DNA of 14,517 nucleotides from positions 1 to 14,517 of the forward strand of contig JAGLMX010000005.1 of assembly GCA_023139785.1 (NCBI GenBank), in the 5' to 3' direction. Under the pieces are notes generated by a model, which searched no databases, was not told where the DNA came from, and saw nothing but the letters and a program-made list of their open reading frames with translations. The stretch comes from Candidatus Aenigmatarchaeota archaeon (lineage in GTDB: Archaea > EX4484-52 > B79-G9). Positions 1-7,627 of this stretch are shown here, piece by piece. Numbering within the stretch: the stretch's first letter is position 1; every line of letters begins with the position of its first letter. Made by a program: the position numbers and the translations under genes.

Positions 1-738
1 CATGGAAATCACGCTGAAATAGCTGTTGCTGCCGCAAATGCAAAAAAAAATATTTTCGTTGAAAAGCCCATGGCCTTAAACGAAAAGGACATGAACAGGG
101 TTGTGCGCGCAGTAAAGAAAAACAAAGTACATTACATGGTCGGCTTCAACAGGAGATTTTCACCTTTTGCCCAAAAAGCAAAAGAAATTCTCGAATCAAA
201 AAAAGGCCCGTACATAATCACATACACTGTCAATGCAGGGATTCTTCCAGGAGACCACTGGACTTATGACGCAAAAGACGGCGGCGGACGAATAATAGGT
301 GAAGGATGCCACTTTTTTGATGCATTTAATTTTTTCATAAACTCGGAAGCAGACTCTGTAAACGCGCATTCTGTCAATTCCAAAGAACATTTTTTCCATT
401 CTGAAGACAATGTAGTTTCTTGCATCAAATACAAAGACGGCTCAATTGCAACACTTGTCTACACAAGTACCGGAAATAAAGAATTGCCAAAAGAGAGAAT
501 TGAGATTTCCCGTGGTGGTGTGTCGTGCGTCATAAATGATTTTAGAGAACTTTCCGTCTTCGGTGCCGGCGGCGGATTCAAAATAAGCGGACAGGATAAA
601 GGCCAGATGAACCAGCTAAAGGCATTCGCAAAAGCAATAAAAGGAGAATCCGATGCAGGGCTATCTCTTGAAGAATGTGTACTTGCAACAAAAATATCTT
701 TTGATGTTGTAAAGCAAATAAAAGAGGTTTCCAAATGA
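1..738 (+). CDS. Gfo/Idh/MocA-family oxidoreductase, C-terminal part (5' end outside window)
   Basis: The frame is open from base 1, so the gene starts upstream; 245 residues are visible. The fragment begins inside the cofactor-binding fold and shows the family's E-K-P motif (residues 21-23 of the fragment). The C-terminal substrate domain follows, with GFNRRFSP (48-55) and a GEGCHFFD segment whose His (about 104) is at the usual catalytic/substrate position. The N-terminal GxGxxG dinucleotide motif is off the window. The run of landmarks (NAG..P.DHW, GGGRIIGE.CHF.D, DGS..T..YT..G, KER.E, DFR) resembles, from memory, the Gfo/Idh half of bi-domain MDR-Gfo/Idh oxidoreductases found in polysaccharide clusters, so an alcohol-dehydrogenase-like half may lie upstream. 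A stand-alone sugar 3-dehydrogenase of the WbpB type is the alternative. The stop overlaps the next gene's start (ATGA, 735-738), which implies translational coupling in a sugar-nucleotide operon. The substrate is unknown. Confidence 0.9.
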   Translation, partial: HGNHAEIAVAAANAKKNIFVEKPMALNEKDMNRVVRAVKKNKVHYMVGFNRRFSPFAQKAKEILESKKGPYIITYTVNAGILPGDHWTYDAKDGGGRIIGEGCHFFDAFNFFINSEADSVNAHSVNSKEHFFHSEDNVVSCIKYKDGSIATLVYTSTGNKELPKERIEISRGGVSCVINDFRELSVFGAGGGFKISGQDKGQMNQLKAFAKAIKGESDAGLSLEECVLATKISFDVVKQIKEVSK

Positions 739-1988
739 AAGTGTGTGTAATCGGCCTTGGCTATATTGGATTCCCAACTGCGTGCCTCATGGCAAGAGCA
801 GGGCATAACGTCGTCGGGGTTGATATAAGCGAGGAACGTGTGAATAACATAAACAACGGCTCTTTTCTTTTAAATGAGCCTGGCTTTAAAGAGCTTTTTG
901 ATTCTGCTAAAAAAAATATTGTTGCAAAAATGAACCCAGAAAAAGCAGATGTCTTTGTAATATGTGTGCCAACGCCCCTGAAGAACAAGACACCTGACAA
1001 CTCATATGTCGAGTCTGCTGCGAATGCCATCGCACCTCTTGTTGAAAAAGAAAACCTGGTAATTCTTGAATCAACGGTTATGCCTAAAGCCACACACGAA
1101 TCAATTGGAAAAATTATTGAAAACAAAACAAGCCTGAAAGCAGATACTGACTTTTATCTCGCGCACTGTCCCGAGCGCGCATTTCCGGGAAATTTAATCT
1201 TTGAGCTCGTAAACAATGACCGCATAATCGGGTCAGACACTGAAAAAGGAAAAGAGATTACAAAAGAGCTTTACTCTTCATTCTGTAAAGGGAATCTCCT
1301 TTTAACAGGCACAGTCACTGCTGAAGTGGCAAAACTTTCAGAAAACACATTTCGGTCAGTAAACATTGCATTTGCAAATGAGCTTGCGCTTCTTTCAGAG
1401 AAGCTTGGAATAAATGTAGAAGAGGTCATATCTCTTGCAAACAAGCACCCGCGCGTAAACATACATACCCCGGGAGCAGGCGTCGGAGGGCACTGCATCC
1501 CGGTAGACCCGTATTTTCTGGTTCACGGACAAAATGCGCCGCTGGTAAAAACCGCCTTGGAAATAAACGAATCTATGCCAAAGCACACAATCGCGCTTCT
1601 TAAAAACGCCCTTCATTCTGCAGGAAAAAATATTGAAGGCGCGAAAGTCGTTTTGCTTGGCGCAGCATACAAGCCGGATGTTGACGACGCGCGAGAAAGC
1701 CCGACAGAAAAGCTCGTCGAAATTCTGGTTTCATACAAATCAAATGTTGTTGTCCATGACCCTCTGGTAAAAAGATTTGCATATCCGGTTGTTTCGGACA
1801 TTGGCTCTGCTGTTGATGGTGCTGATGCCATAATCATTTCAACAGCGCATTCTGAATACAAAAAGATTGATTGGAACCGCATCTCAAAAAAAATGAATGT
1901 AAAACCCGTGATTGTTGACGGGCGAAACCTTCTCTCTTCGGCACCGCCAGAATTTATTTATAAAAGCATAGGAAATCCAGTGCAATAG
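735..1988 (+). CDS. wecC: UDP-N-acetyl-D-mannosamine dehydrogenase (UDP-glucose/GDP-mannose dehydrogenase family)
   Basis: This 417-residue enzyme has the normal length for a four-electron, NAD-dependent nucleotide-sugar 6-dehydrogenase. It starts with a Rossmann fold (GLGYIG, residues 7-12), then VCVPTPL-like and ESTVMP segments. The central domain shows CPER (145-148), AKLSENTFRSVNIAFANE (from 199) and the catalytic block GVGGHCIPVDPY with nucleophilic Cys254. The C-terminal UDP-binding domain carries GAAYKPDVDDARESP. The CIPVDPY form and the adjacent 2-epimerase favour UDP-ManNAc to UDP-ManNAcA over UDP-glucose or GDP-mannose oxidation. The exact substrate remains an inference, and a 2,3-diacetamido relative is possible. 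Its ATG overlaps the upstream stop by 4 nt, and wecB follows after 8 nt. The product would be a cytosolic sugar donor for surface glycans, possibly the N-glycan assembled by enzymes later in this window. Confidence 0.92.
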   Translation: MKVCVIGLGYIGFPTACLMARAGHNVVGVDISEERVNNINNGSFLLNEPGFKELFDSAKKNIVAKMNPEKADVFVICVPTPLKNKTPDNSYVESAANAIAPLVEKENLVILESTVMPKATHESIGKIIENKTSLKADTDFYLAHCPERAFPGNLIFELVNNDRIIGSDTEKGKEITKELYSSFCKGNLLLTGTVTAEVAKLSENTFRSVNIAFANELALLSEKLGINVEEVISLANKHPRVNIHTPGAGVGGHCIPVDPYFLVHGQNAPLVKTALEINESMPKHTIALLKNALHSAGKNIEGAKVVLLGAAYKPDVDDARESPTEKLVEILVSYKSNVVVHDPLVKRFAYPVVSDIGSAVDGADAIIISTAHSEYKKIDWNRISKKMNVKPVIVDGRNLLSSAPPEFIYKSIGNPVQ

Positions 1989-1996
1989 GTAATTCC

Positions 1997-3130
1997 ATGA
2001 AAGTTATGCTGGTTTTTGGAACGCGCCCTGAAATAATCAAAGTAGATCCGGTAATCAAAGAACTTGAAAAAAGAAAAATACAAGCAGTTCTTGTGCATAC
2101 AGGGCAGCACAATTTAGACTCCTTACTCGCAGACCTGAAAATACGAAAGCCGGATTATGTTCTTGATCTTCCGCCGGAATCAGCAGGAAAATTCAAAGGA
2201 GGTCTTGCATCAGGAATCGTCAAAGCAGCAAAATGGAGTTTTGTAATTGCACAACAGATAAGAAAAATAACCAAAACAGAGAAACCCGATGTTCTTCTCT
2301 ACCAAGGCGACACCCTTGCCATTGCATCTGCGTCTATTGCAGGCAGGCTTGTCTCAAGGCGCCCTGTTCTCGGGCACATTGAAGCCGGGCTTAGGACTCA
2401 TGAATTATTTAATCCATTCCCCGAAGAAATTTCAAGAGTCATTGCAGATAAGGCAAGCGACCTTCTTTTTGCCGCAACAGAAGAATCTGCCAATAATCTG
2501 AAAAAAGAGTGCCAGATACATGGAAAAATAATACTTACAGGAAACACTATTGTTGATGCAATATTAATACACAAGAAATTGGCTGAAAAAGCGCGCGTAA
2601 AGCTCCCGAAGAAGTATCTTGTTGTTTTCATTCACCGCCAGGAAAACGTCCATACAAAAGAGACAATTACAAACATTTTTCAATTCATCAAAGGCGTCAA
2701 AGAAAAAGTAATATTTCTCGAACACCCGACACTCATGCAAAAGATTCATGATTTCGGGCTTGAAAAAGAGCTGAACTCCCTGAAAAACATCAAAGCAGTG
2801 CCATTCTATGACTATCTTGAGTTCATGAAAGTGATGAAAAACTCCCTCTGTATGGTAACGGACTCAGGCGGCCTGCAGGAAGAAACATGCGTACTGAAAG
2901 TCCCATGCATTGTCTGGAGAAAAAACACAGAGCGCATGGAAGCGGTTCGCGCAGGAAGCGCAGTATTGGTTGGAAACGACTACAAGCTTGCACTCAAATA
3001 CGTTGGAGAAATACAGCAGAAAAAAGGGTTTTACAAGAAAGCAATGTCTGCAAAAAATCCATTTGGCGACGGCAAAAGCGCGAAAAAGATTGTTGATGCC
3101 TGCATAAAAGAAATTTCAGCAAAGAAATAG
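1997..3130 (+). CDS. wecB: UDP-N-acetylglucosamine 2-epimerase (non-hydrolysing)
   Basis: This 377-residue cytosolic enzyme interconverts UDP-GlcNAc and UDP-ManNAc and supplies the substrate for the WecC just upstream. It has the two-Rossmann-domain GT-B-like architecture of the family: FGTRPEIIK (7-15) and HTGQH (34-38) at the N-terminus, QGDT with Asp105, HIEAGLRT with Glu129, PFPEE with Glu143, TGNTIVDAI, HRQEN with His213, and DSGGLQEE (289-296). The residues matching the family's catalytic Asp/Glu/Glu/His set are all present, so it should be active. An oddity is TERMEAV at about 311-317, where the usual family motif reads TERPEAV. The start lies 8 nt after the wecC stop with a short AGGT-type ribosome binding site overlapping that stop, so the three genes form one operon. 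A T-rich stretch follows the stop. Confidence 0.93.
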   Translation: MKVMLVFGTRPEIIKVDPVIKELEKRKIQAVLVHTGQHNLDSLLADLKIRKPDYVLDLPPESAGKFKGGLASGIVKAAKWSFVIAQQIRKITKTEKPDVLLYQGDTLAIASASIAGRLVSRRPVLGHIEAGLRTHELFNPFPEEISRVIADKASDLLFAATEESANNLKKECQIHGKIILTGNTIVDAILIHKKLAEKARVKLPKKYLVVFIHRQENVHTKETITNIFQFIKGVKEKVIFLEHPTLMQKIHDFGLEKELNSLKNIKAVPFYDYLEFMKVMKNSLCMVTDSGGLQEETCVLKVPCIVWRKNTERMEAVRAGSAVLVGNDYKLALKYVGEIQQKKGFYKKAMSAKNPFGDGKSAKKIVDACIKEISAKK

Positions 3131-3177
3131 ATTTTTAATTGTCCCAAAAAAAATATGCACGGTAGATGATGACGCTA

Positions 3178-3185
3178 TTTTTTTT
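3178..3185 (+). terminator. possible U-tract terminator after the wecB operon
   Basis: There is an uninterrupted run of eight T 48 nt downstream of the wecB stop, with a second T5 run at 3132-3136 directly after the stop. Archaeal RNA polymerase often terminates at oligo-T tracts without a strong hairpin. No clear stem precedes it. It lies upstream of the next gene's chosen start (3243), so it could separate the two transcription units, or simply be part of an AT-rich leader. Confidence 0.3.
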
Positions 3186-3228
3186 GTCTGACTTTTGATG
3201 ACTGATGGGCGGTCTGATGCCACTAATT

Positions 3229-3232
3229 GGAG
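3229..3232 (+). promoter_or_regulatory. GGAG ribosome binding site deciding the UbiA-like start
   Basis: GGAG sits 10 nt before the ATG at 3243. The upstream candidates TTG 3195 and ATG 3198 have no purine-rich site in front of them, and the 16 residues they would add (rich in Ser, Asp and Trp) precede the conserved start of the family. Confidence 0.45.
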
Positions 3233-3242
3233 TAGTATTTGG

Positions 3243-4097
3243 ATGAATCCTTATCTTAAGCTGATGCGGCCGGAACAATGGTACAAAAATTGTCTTGTGT
3301 TTCTTGCACTCGTGTTCTCTGTAAACTTTTTCAATACAGGCCTGTTTGTAAAAACCATGCTCGGCTTTGCATCGCTCTCACTTGTGTCTTCATCATACTA
3401 TATCTTAAATGACCTGAAAGACATTGCCCTTGACAAAGCGCACCCTGAAAAAAAGCACCGCCCGCTTGCCGCAGGACGCGTAACAAAACAGGGTGCTGTA
3501 GCACTTTCTGGCACACTGCTCATTACAGGGCTCTGTCTCGCACAATCGCTATCAATTCCATTCTTCTTATTTGCAACAGCGCTTTTCACGCTAAGCGCAT
3601 TATATTCATTGTACTTGAAGCATGTTGCCATCGTAGACATACATATCGTTGCAATCAACTTTCTGATACGCGCGGTCTCAGGAGCAGTCCTGATTGAGGC
3701 ACCCATATCTCCCTGGCTTATCTTTAGTATGTTTTTCGTGGCGCTTTTTCTTGCAGCAGGAAAACGAATGTCTGACCGGGTTGCACTCGGAAGCGATGCA
3801 AAAAAAAGCAAAGTGTATTCCGTGTACACAGAAGACTTTCTTCGGGGGATATTATACGTAAGCGGAGCAACAGTAATTGTCGCCTACAGCCTCTATGCTT
3901 TTCTTGCTTACCCGGAAGGATATATGATGGCATCTATTCCTGTTGTAAGTTTCATGTGCTTTCGGTTCCTGCATTTTGCAGTTATCGGAAATATCGCTGC
4001 AAGGCAGGCGCACCGGCTGTTTTTTGACAAACAATTGTTTTTTGCGTTCATACTCTGGGCACTCATTTCTTTTGCGGTTCTGTACGCGCAAGCATAA
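3243..4097 (+). CDS. UbiA-family prenyltransferase, polyprenyl-phosphate phosphoribosyltransferase-like
   Basis: This is a polytopic membrane protein of 284 residues with many hydrophobic helices. The UbiA Asp-rich motif NDLKDIALD is at residues 56-64, followed by HPEKKHRPLAAG. The N-terminal LMRPEQWYKNCLVF, the SPWL...FFVALFLAAGKR block (about 156-175) and YTEDFL (195-200) match, from memory, the decaprenyl-phosphate 5-phosphoribosyltransferase branch of UbiA better than the archaeal lipid enzyme DGGGP synthase. The likely reaction is transfer of phosphoribose from PRPP to a polyprenyl phosphate. The frame continues upstream to a TTG at 3195 and an ATG at 3198. The ATG at 3243 is preferred because of GGAG at 3229-3232 and because conserved sequence begins there. 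Its 3' end overlaps the convergent flippase-like gene by 35 nt. The family is secure; the exact substrate is inferred. Confidence 0.87.
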   Translation: MNPYLKLMRPEQWYKNCLVFLALVFSVNFFNTGLFVKTMLGFASLSLVSSSYYILNDLKDIALDKAHPEKKHRPLAAGRVTKQGAVALSGTLLITGLCLAQSLSIPFFLFATALFTLSALYSLYLKHVAIVDIHIVAINFLIRAVSGAVLIEAPISPWLIFSMFFVALFLAAGKRMSDRVALGSDAKKSKVYSVYTEDFLRGILYVSGATVIVAYSLYAFLAYPEGYMMASIPVVSFMCFRFLHFAVIGNIAARQAHRLFFDKQLFFAFILWALISFAVLYAQA

Positions 4098-4992
4098 TGT
4101 TTGCAAAAAATCCAAGAACAACCGCGAACCAAAGAGTAAACGCCCTTATCACCAGCGTTATTGAAAGAGCAGTTGAAAAAACTATTCCTGCCGTGCTTGA
4201 CAGAAGATATGCCATCCCGCCTTCTGTTGCGCCAAGGCCTCCCGGAAGCATGCTGATTGCACCCCCAAGAGTGCTTGCTGAATAAACAAAAGTCTCCCTG
4301 ATAATGTCCGGAGATAACCCAAACCCAAGAACAATAAAATACAGGCCAATACATTCAAAAAACCACGCAACTGCGCCAAGAGAAAGGGAAATAAATGATA
4401 GCTTTCTTGAAAAAATCTGTTCTGATGAAGCAAATGCGCGTTTCATCTGCGCTATTTTTTTTCTGAAAAACGGGGGGTTAATTCTGCGCAGAAAAAAATC
4501 TGCTGTGGGTTTTATGAAAAGCGATAACATGAAAACAAGAGATGTCGCAACGATAAAGACAAGCCTCTGCTGTGGGAAGTAAAGTGCTGCAGATACGAAA
4601 ATCAAAAGAACAATGCCAATAACATCATAAACTCTTTCAAGAACAACAACAGGCAGGCTCAAAGAATATTTTATCTGATGGTGTTTTTTCAGGTAATACA
4701 CCTTAACAAGGTCTCCGCTTTTCGCAGGCGCTATGCTGAATAAAAAAGAGGAAAAAAATATCAGAAGGCTTTTAGATGTCTGGATTTTAATTCCGGCACC
4801 GCTTAAAAGAAACTCCCACCGTACAAATCGCGTTATGTAATTTGCAATTGACAACAAAATCACTGGAATTATCAAATCCCTGCGAAAATGCAAAAAAGAT
4901 GAAACTATTTTTTCCGGCTCGCTTAAGAGAACTGCTACGATGATAAAAGCCACTGCAATAAAAAGGGGTGCTCTTTTTGGCATACAATTCAT
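4063..4992 (-). CDS. flippase-like membrane protein (lysylphosphatidylglycerol synthase TM / UPF0104 family)
   Basis: This integral membrane protein of 309 residues has about eight hydrophobic helices and no soluble catalytic domain. Family landmarks are PAKSGD (89-94, the usual P-G-R-x-G-E position), LERVYD (118-123) and the C-terminal PGGLGATEGG (250-259). The family includes the TM half of MprF and archaeal AglD-linked proteins, and is suspected of handling or flipping lipid-linked substrates. The actual substrate here is unknown. The gene converges on the UbiA-like gene and overlaps its 3' end by 35 nt, and it lies downstream of the GT39-like gene on the same strand. It seems to have its own TATA box (5008-5017). 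The ATG at 4992 has GGAG 4 nt upstream; an alternative ATG at 4983 would fit a leaderless mRNA better. Confidence 0.88.
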   Translation of the reverse strand: MNCMPKRAPLFIAVAFIIVAVLLSEPEKIVSSFLHFRRDLIIPVILLSIANYITRFVRWEFLLSGAGIKIQTSKSLLIFFSSFLFSIAPAKSGDLVKVYYLKKHHQIKYSLSLPVVVLERVYDVIGIVLLIFVSAALYFPQQRLVFIVATSLVFMLSLFIKPTADFFLRRINPPFFRKKIAQMKRAFASSEQIFSRKLSFISLSLGAVAWFFECIGLYFIVLGFGLSPDIIRETFVYSASTLGGAISMLPGGLGATEGGMAYLLSSTAGIVFSTALSITLVIRAFTLWFAVVLGFFANIMLARTEPQKK

Positions 4993-5007
4993 GATACTCC
5001 ACGTGTT

Positions 5008-5017
5008 TTTATATAAA
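5008..5017 (-). promoter_or_regulatory. TATA box upstream of the flippase-like gene
   Basis: TTTATATAAA is a perfect palindrome in the 45-nt gap between the flippase-like gene and the GT39 stop. Its centre is about 20 nt from the ATG at 4992 and 29 nt from the ATG at 4983. Archaeal TATA centres usually lie about 26 nt before the transcription start, so an almost leaderless mRNA beginning near 4983-4987 is plausible. GGAG at 4997-5000 would matter only if transcription starts further upstream. Confidence 0.55.
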
Positions 5018-5037
5018 CTGATAACACTGATGCGTCT

Positions 5038-6498
5038 TCATTTCCACACAACGCCGTAAATCACGAAACCTCCATTATAGCAGGAAGTGCAATCAACTCG
5101 TTTAAGTTCTTTGAGTTCAACACCATCGCGCCCGTCCAAGGACGTCAGGATTATCTCTTGTGCCAGCGGATTCATGTCCTCATTATGAAATATAAGATAT
5201 CTGGGCCGCACCTGCTTCATCACCGCAAAAACATCTTCCTCGTTTTCAAGATAGTTGCTTCCGTTGCGCACGGCATAGCTTGTTGCCACATATTTGCTGT
5301 CTTTAAGAAAAACCCAATTTTGTAGCGTACCAACAATTGTGGCATTTGAATTCCTGGGAATGACATCATAAATGTTTTCTTTATGTGATTCAAAATCATA
5401 GCTATTGTGCCTTTCTAATGCATAGAAATTTGTTCCTACAAAGAAGCATAAAAGACAGAAAATTATAATTATGCGCCGATATTTTTCCAGAAAAAAAGTT
5501 TTTGATTTTGCCAAAACAGACTCCAACGTTGCCGCAGCAGATAGTGCCAAAAACGGCATCGCATAGGAAACATACCAGATAGTTGGCTTAACAAGGTGCA
5601 CATAACCCAATAAGGCCACTAACATGATTTTCAATGAAGTGTGCTTTCTTTCCCTGAACATATATAGAAAACCTGCCAGCAAAAACAGGCTGTATGCCAG
5701 ATCATAACCGAGAACATTCCATAACTTTAGCCAATTTGCTATCTGCTCTGATATGCTTAAAGCACCGAAGCCAACACCTTTCTGAAAAGTAATTTGTGTA
5801 AGAAATACCGGAATGTTTTTAGAGAGATATGCAATCCAAACAAGAAACGGGATAGACAATCCTGAAAAAAAGTAGGCTGTCTTTGCCCTCCGGTGCATCT
5901 TGTAGTCAAAAACAAAAATAAGTAGATAAATTATGGGAATTATCAGGCCATTAAGGTGTGACGTAGCGCCAAGGCCCGCTAAAAAACCAGCCAACACATA
6001 TAAAAACGATTTTTGTTTCTGCCGGGCCCGAATATAAAAGTAAAAGCTTGCTGTTAAAAACAGAGAAACGAAAACATCCATTCTTGCAAGGCGCGAAACC
6101 ATAAAAAAAGAGGGTGCTATGGCAAGAAACATGACAGCCCATTCTGCAGGAGCTTTTCCAAACAAGTTTTTAGCAATATAATACACAAAAAGCAGTGTAA
6201 AGAGTCCTGCAATTAGAGAAAAGATCCTCGAAACAAATAAACTACATTCAAAAATGTACATGAATGCAGCCTGCAATAAAAGGTATGTTGGGGGTTGCCA
6301 GAATGTGTATTTGTCAAGGCCTAAAAAAGATGCGGCAACAGGCGTTCCCAGAAACCCTTTTTCAGCCAAGGTACATGAAGGGTTCATGAATAGTGCTTCA
6401 TCGAGGCCGTATAGCGGGAAAAAAGAGATATTTGACAAATATATTGCAAATATCAATACCGCTTCAATAACAAAAAAAATAACTTGCATTCTTTTCAT
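5038..6498 (-). CDS. GT39/PMT-like (GT-C) membrane glycosyltransferase
   Basis: The 486-residue protein has an N-terminal helix, then GLDEAL with the acidic pair Asp33-Glu34 in the first extracytoplasmic loop, the usual catalytic place in GT39/ArnT enzymes. WQPP follows (67-70), then a long helix-rich region including SRIFSLIAG and LARMDVF (Asp141), then TSHLNG. About 8-11 helices are followed by a soluble extracytoplasmic domain of roughly 110 residues. GT-C enzymes transfer a sugar from a polyprenyl-phosphate donor to protein or lipid on the outer face of the membrane. The acceptor and sugar cannot be read here. The frame stays open to 6579, which would overlap the upstream gene by 44 nt. 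ATG 6498 is chosen because it precedes the first helix and leaves a 37-nt gap to the DUF362 gene, the likely first gene of this operon. Confidence 0.87.
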   Translation of the reverse strand: MKRMQVIFFVIEAVLIFAIYLSNISFFPLYGLDEALFMNPSCTLAEKGFLGTPVAASFLGLDKYTFWQPPTYLLLQAAFMYIFECSLFVSRIFSLIAGLFTLLFVYYIAKNLFGKAPAEWAVMFLAIAPSFFMVSRLARMDVFVSLFLTASFYFYIRARQKQKSFLYVLAGFLAGLGATSHLNGLIIPIIYLLIFVFDYKMHRRAKTAYFFSGLSIPFLVWIAYLSKNIPVFLTQITFQKGVGFGALSISEQIANWLKLWNVLGYDLAYSLFLLAGFLYMFRERKHTSLKIMLVALLGYVHLVKPTIWYVSYAMPFLALSAAATLESVLAKSKTFFLEKYRRIIIIFCLLCFFVGTNFYALERHNSYDFESHKENIYDVIPRNSNATIVGTLQNWVFLKDSKYVATSYAVRNGSNYLENEEDVFAVMKQVRPRYLIFHNEDMNPLAQEIILTSLDGRDGVELKELKRVDCTSCYNGGFVIYGVVWK

Positions 6499-6535
6499 AA
6501 CGCACACAACACCAAAACTGTTGCTTGTAACTCTT

Positions 6536-7606
6536 TCAAGAATATTTTTTAAACAGAGTTCCCCACTCTGTCTTTTCAAAGGCCCTTATTTTCTTTTTTC
6601 CAATAAGAGGATACCAAAGATTATCATGATATACAGCAGAGCCCAGAATACAAAGACGAAACAGGGGTGTATGAAACAACAGCGGCTCAATAAAGGGCAG
6701 CTTTTTTCGAAACATTTGATCCCAGAACACGACAGGGCTTTTTCCTGTGTGAAACCTGTAGTTCACATTCTTTATGCTTTTTCCAACAATCTCTATCTGT
6801 GAAATATCCCCGCAGCCAAGGCCTTTGTCGTGCGCACTCTTTATGAACGGTATTTTCATTGGATCAAAGCCCATCATCTTTGCAGAAACCGCGTCAATTG
6901 CAACAGAATCTGAAGATGCCAGAATGTTGTTTTTAATAACAGGTTCCATTGTTCTCGGGCCTGCACCATCACCGGCAACAGTGCCGTCCATCACAGTAAA
7001 AATACCGGGATGTATCTCCTTTTGTATTGAAAGAAGATCTACCAGCACCTCGTGAATCATTTTATGGCTGTGATGCCTCCGTTCTGTTATCAGGCCGCCA
7101 AACGCGTTTTTCATAGACCCCGTTATAGTAGTATGCCCATGGCATTTCTGTGTCGGCAAGTGCATAACATCCTTTCCGCGAAACATGTCCGGGATTTTGA
7201 GCCCTTCCGGAAAAATTGCGTCAATTGCAGGCGTATCTGCCTTTGGTGTGTAAACACTCCATGAAACATCTGTTAGTGGCTGGAACTTAAGGCCGTGTTT
7301 TTCTATTATTGGAAGCCACTTGTTCTGCTTTGCCCCTTTCCAGGGATTTGTCACAACAGTTTTATTCTCAACAGGAAGTATTTTCCGATATCCATCTGCC
7401 TTCATCTTTGCAAGCACACCTTCGAGTTGCCAGGGCTCTGTAGAGCATGCCGGATAATAAAGAGACCATGAAAGATTCAACTTAAGTGCAAGTTCCCTTC
7501 TCTTTGAAATGCTTTTTTTGTACTCTGCAAGCTCCATCAGGCGCGCATAGTCTTTAAGAACTGTTTTCGGCTTTGTGGAAAGAACAGCAACACATGGAGG
7601 TTTCAT
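6536..7606 (-). CDS. DUF362 domain protein without ferredoxin domain
   Basis: This soluble protein of 356 residues has the DUF362 core: LPTQKCHGHTTITGSMKN (about 151-168), an HH pair (178-179), VMDGTVAGDGAGP (205-217), then ASSDSVAIDAVSAKMMG (231-246) and a GLGCGD loop. DUF362 proteins are often fused to 4Fe-4S ferredoxin domains, but no CxxCxxC cluster is visible here. The C-terminal 75 residues are instead an aromatic-rich extension (HDNLWYP, TEWGTLF). The molecular function of the family is not established. The frame extends to a TTG at 7627, but ATG 7606 is the better start. The gene is divergent from aglB and is followed 37 nt later on the same strand by the GT39-like gene, so a link to envelope glycosylation is possible but inferred only from context. 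Confidence 0.88.
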   Translation of the reverse strand: MKPPCVAVLSTKPKTVLKDYARLMELAEYKKSISKRRELALKLNLSWSLYYPACSTEPWQLEGVLAKMKADGYRKILPVENKTVVTNPWKGAKQNKWLPIIEKHGLKFQPLTDVSWSVYTPKADTPAIDAIFPEGLKIPDMFRGKDVMHLPTQKCHGHTTITGSMKNAFGGLITERRHHSHKMIHEVLVDLLSIQKEIHPGIFTVMDGTVAGDGAGPRTMEPVIKNNILASSDSVAIDAVSAKMMGFDPMKIPFIKSAHDKGLGCGDISQIEIVGKSIKNVNYRFHTGKSPVVFWDQMFRKKLPFIEPLLFHTPLFRLCILGSAVYHDNLWYPLIGKKKIRAFEKTEWGTLFKKYS

Positions 7607-7627
7607 AAAAACACTAAGGTGCCGCAA

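Noticed and set aside
3908..4354. 148-codon minus-strand open frame
   Set aside because: It overlaps the flippase-like gene in another frame and the end of the UbiA-like gene, both of which have clear family motifs; it has none itself.
6499..6579. 27-residue N-terminal extension of the GT39-like protein
   Set aside because: It would overlap the DUF362 coding end by 44 nt and adds polar sequence before the first helix; ATG 6498 is the simpler start.
6254..6802. 182-codon plus-strand open frame
   Set aside because: It lies antisense to the GT39-like and DUF362 genes, with a Lys/Ser/Thr/Cys-rich product lacking any domain.
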